From JASGDN01 sp049840815 (GTDB lineage Bacteria; Chloroflexota; Chloroflexia; Thermomicrobiales; UBA6265), in assembly GCA_049840815.1 (NCBI GenBank), contig JASGJI010000019.1, positions 186,001 through 250,000 of the forward strand: 64,000 nucleotides of DNA, written 5' to 3'. This document shows positions 62,743 through 64,000 of the stretch, in pieces. The position numbers were made by a program, and so were the translations under genes. The stretch's first letter is position 1; each line of letters starts with the position of its first letter. The notes beneath the pieces are model-generated. The model searched no databases. It was not told the origin of the DNA and saw nothing but the letters and a program-made list of their open reading frames with translations.

Positions 62743-62927
62743 GAACGATGTCCTCAAAACGGGGAGCGAACGCGGGGGAGCCGATGCTCTCACCATGGTA
62801 CCGCGCCGTGCCGGACTCGCGACATCCCGGTGAGCGACCGGTTGCCAACGAGGCTCGGTTGTGACATAATAGAAGAACACATGTTCCATTCGCGATGACC
62901 GCCGTGTGCCGTCCAGGGAGGAACCCA

Positions 62928-63299
62928 ATGCCCCCGATCCTTGTATCCCCGCCCAACTCATCGTCCATGCATGCCGGCCGCGCGATCCGCGCCCTCGACC
63001 CGGTGCGCCCGACTCCGGTAGGTCGGCGGCATCCCTCCCGCGCGGATACGCCGCAGCGATGGCAGAAGGCGCTCGAACGGGCGCAGCATGGGGGACTTCA
63101 GTTGCGTCAGTTGATGGGGTCCGGCGCGTGGATCGTCACCAGCGAACGCGATGATGAGGCGGCGTACATGGTCACGGAGTTCGATTGCGAGTGCTTCGCC
63201 GCCGAGTATGGCGATCCGGTCTGCAAGCATCGGGCGATGCTCCGGTATCGGCTGGGGCACCTGCGGGATCGGCGGATGACCCTCCCGGATGCGGCGTGA
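62928..63299 (+). CDS. Small SWIM-type zinc finger protein
   Basis: 123 residues. The C-terminal part reads YMVTEFDCECFAAEYGDPVC followed by KHR, fitting the SWIM pattern CxCx(n)CxH. The N-terminal half is basic and Pro-rich. ATG 62928 has GGAGG 6 nt upstream; ATG 62895 is in frame but lacks a site. DNA or protein binding is suggested by the family; the partner is unknown. Confidence 0.7.
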   Translation: MPPILVSPPNSSSMHAGRAIRALDPVRPTPVGRRHPSRADTPQRWQKALERAQHGGLQLRQLMGSGAWIVTSERDDEAAYMVTEFDCECFAAEYGDPVCKHRAMLRYRLGHLRDRRMTLPDAA

Positions 63300-63334
63300 G
63301 CCGTTTCGAAGTGCTCCGATGCTCTGAGTGGCAT

Positions 63335-63403
63335 CGGACCGACACGGGGTCGGTCCCTACGTACAGGGCATTCTTTCGTAGGGACCGACCCCGTGTCGGT
63401 CCG
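63335..63403. repeat. Perfect 27-bp inverted repeat of the GTAGGG hairpin family
   Basis: Arms 63335-63361 and 63377-63403 are perfectly complementary with a 15-base spacer. Each arm is itself a hairpin, GGACCGAC-CCCGT-GTCGGTCC, with a GTAGG edge pointing into the spacer. Same architecture as 46888-46958. Confidence 0.85.
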
Positions 63404-63473
63404 GCCTCCCCACCCGTCAAGCCAGGCATCCAGACTCCTCGGTCCTCGCTTTCCTTACCGCTCTTCTCGCAAA

Positions 63474-63506
63474 CAGGCGGCTCCCCGAATACCGGGGAGC
63501 CGCCTG
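63474..63506. terminator. Terminator after the M23 peptidase gene
   Basis: Perfect 14-bp stem (63474-63487 with 63493-63506) and 5-base loop, 26 bases past the stop of the peptidase gene. Confidence 0.75.
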
Positions 63507-63531
63507 CTCACGTCTATCGAATGCGATCCGG

Positions 63532-64000
63532 CTACGGGGTGAAGGTGTAGCCCGTGTGCTCGTAGGAGGCGCCGGTGTCCGGGAACTCGGCACCGGAGAT
63601 GGCCAGCTGGCCGACGAACGGGACCGCGGTGCGGCTCCAGTTTCCGCCGTCCGTGGTGGCCCACACCGTCAGGTGGAGGTGCGGGAAGCCCCCGTTTCCG
63701 CCACCACCGGGCTGCGAGATGGTGCCAATGTACTGGCCCTGGGTCAGCGTCTGGCCGACCACGAGACTGGGATCGACTTCCATGTGGAAGAGCGCGAAGG
63801 CATAGCCTCCACCCATATCGATCGAGATGCCTCCGGTGCTGGGATCGAACCAGCGGATCGTGCCGTTCACCGGGGAGTAGACCGGTTGGCCGGCCGTGCT
63901 GCCTTCCGTGCGCACGATGTCGAAGGAGTTCGCGTACTGCCAGAGGCTCGAATTGTTCTGGTGCGACGAGCCGTGATAGCCCTGCGAGATCTCCCATTCG
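63532..64000 (-). CDS. M23-family peptidase (LytM-type), C-terminal part
   Basis: The visible 155 residues are the C-terminal end; the N-terminal part lies beyond base 64000. The peptidase M23 pattern appears as YHGSSHQNNSSLWQYANSFD (first His/Asp ligands), a GxVYSPVNGTIRWFDP beta-hairpin, and the HLH metal motif in GGFPHLHLTVW. Such enzymes cut peptidoglycan cross-links, but degenerate copies act as scaffolds. The first His to Asp spacing is longer than usual. Confidence 0.82.
   Translation of the reverse strand, partial: EWEISQGYHGSSHQNNSSLWQYANSFDIVRTEGSTAGQPVYSPVNGTIRWFDPSTGGISIDMGGGYAFALFHMEVDPSLVVGQTLTQGQYIGTISQPGGGGNGGFPHLHLTVWATTDGGNWSRTAVPFVGQLAISGAEFPDTGASYEHTGYTFTP

Overview
The window is GC-rich and densely coded. 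Nearly every exported protein starts with a twin-arginine-like leader followed by a low-complexity linker built from Ala-Ser-Pro units (for example ASPVASPAASP). That leader and linker style, with the gene content, suggests Chloroflexota, class Thermomicrobia (Thermomicrobiales-like). This is an inference from protein style; the window has no rRNA or tRNA gene to test it.

Layout. 1-7.5 kb: the 5' part of a transketolase gene, then a zinc block: an AztC-like zinc-binding protein and an AztD-like beta-propeller metallochaperone (frameshifted), divergent from a COG0523 GTPase (frameshifted) and a second AztD-like propeller. 7.5-16 kb: a tandem glycosyltransferase, a sulfatase, a RES/Xre toxin-antitoxin pair, a MerR/flavin-reductase operon, a flippase-like membrane protein and an acetamidase/formamidase. 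16-24 kb: a complete family-5 ABC importer with a LacI repressor and a CelR-type operator, then an SMR exporter. 24-27 kb: a decayed IS110-type transposase flanked by GA-rich repeats, and an oxidoreductase. 27-34 kb: a histidine-utilisation cluster (hutC-hutF divergent from hutI-hutH-hutU) with a HutC-type operator; the 3' end of hutU has run into a GA-rich repeat and a fragment of a four-helix-bundle gene. 34-41 kb: homocysteine methyltransferase, LysR, methyltransferase, an iron-type binding protein, a FAD oxidoreductase and small membrane proteins. 41-47 kb: a YceI protein with a two-component system, a serine-hydrolase lipoprotein and a field of palindromic repeats. 47-54 kb: thioesterase, AceE-type E1, esterase, and a second iron-type binding protein divergent from an enterochelin-esterase-like gene. 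54-59.4 kb: a six-gene catabolic operon containing the TIM-barrel (PEP hydrolase family) and UPF0261 halves of the Tm-1 protein. 59.5-62 kb: zinc-free paralogues of ribosomal proteins L36, L33 and L28 with a large His-rich COG0523 GTPase. The window closes with small zinc-ribbon/SWIM proteins and part of an M23 peptidase.

How it fits together. Two divergent promoters 55 kb apart (near 4.44 and 59.92 kb) carry almost the same palindrome, GATACCYAGTATC. One serves zinc uptake and zinc chaperones, the other serves zinc-sparing ribosomal proteins and a COG0523 GTPase, so together they look like a zinc-starvation (Zur-type) regulon. Two iron-type binding protein genes likewise share a distinct upstream motif whose palindrome arms co-vary. 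A third layer of structure is a family of short hairpins with differing stems but a shared GTAG edge and loop, found in at least five places.
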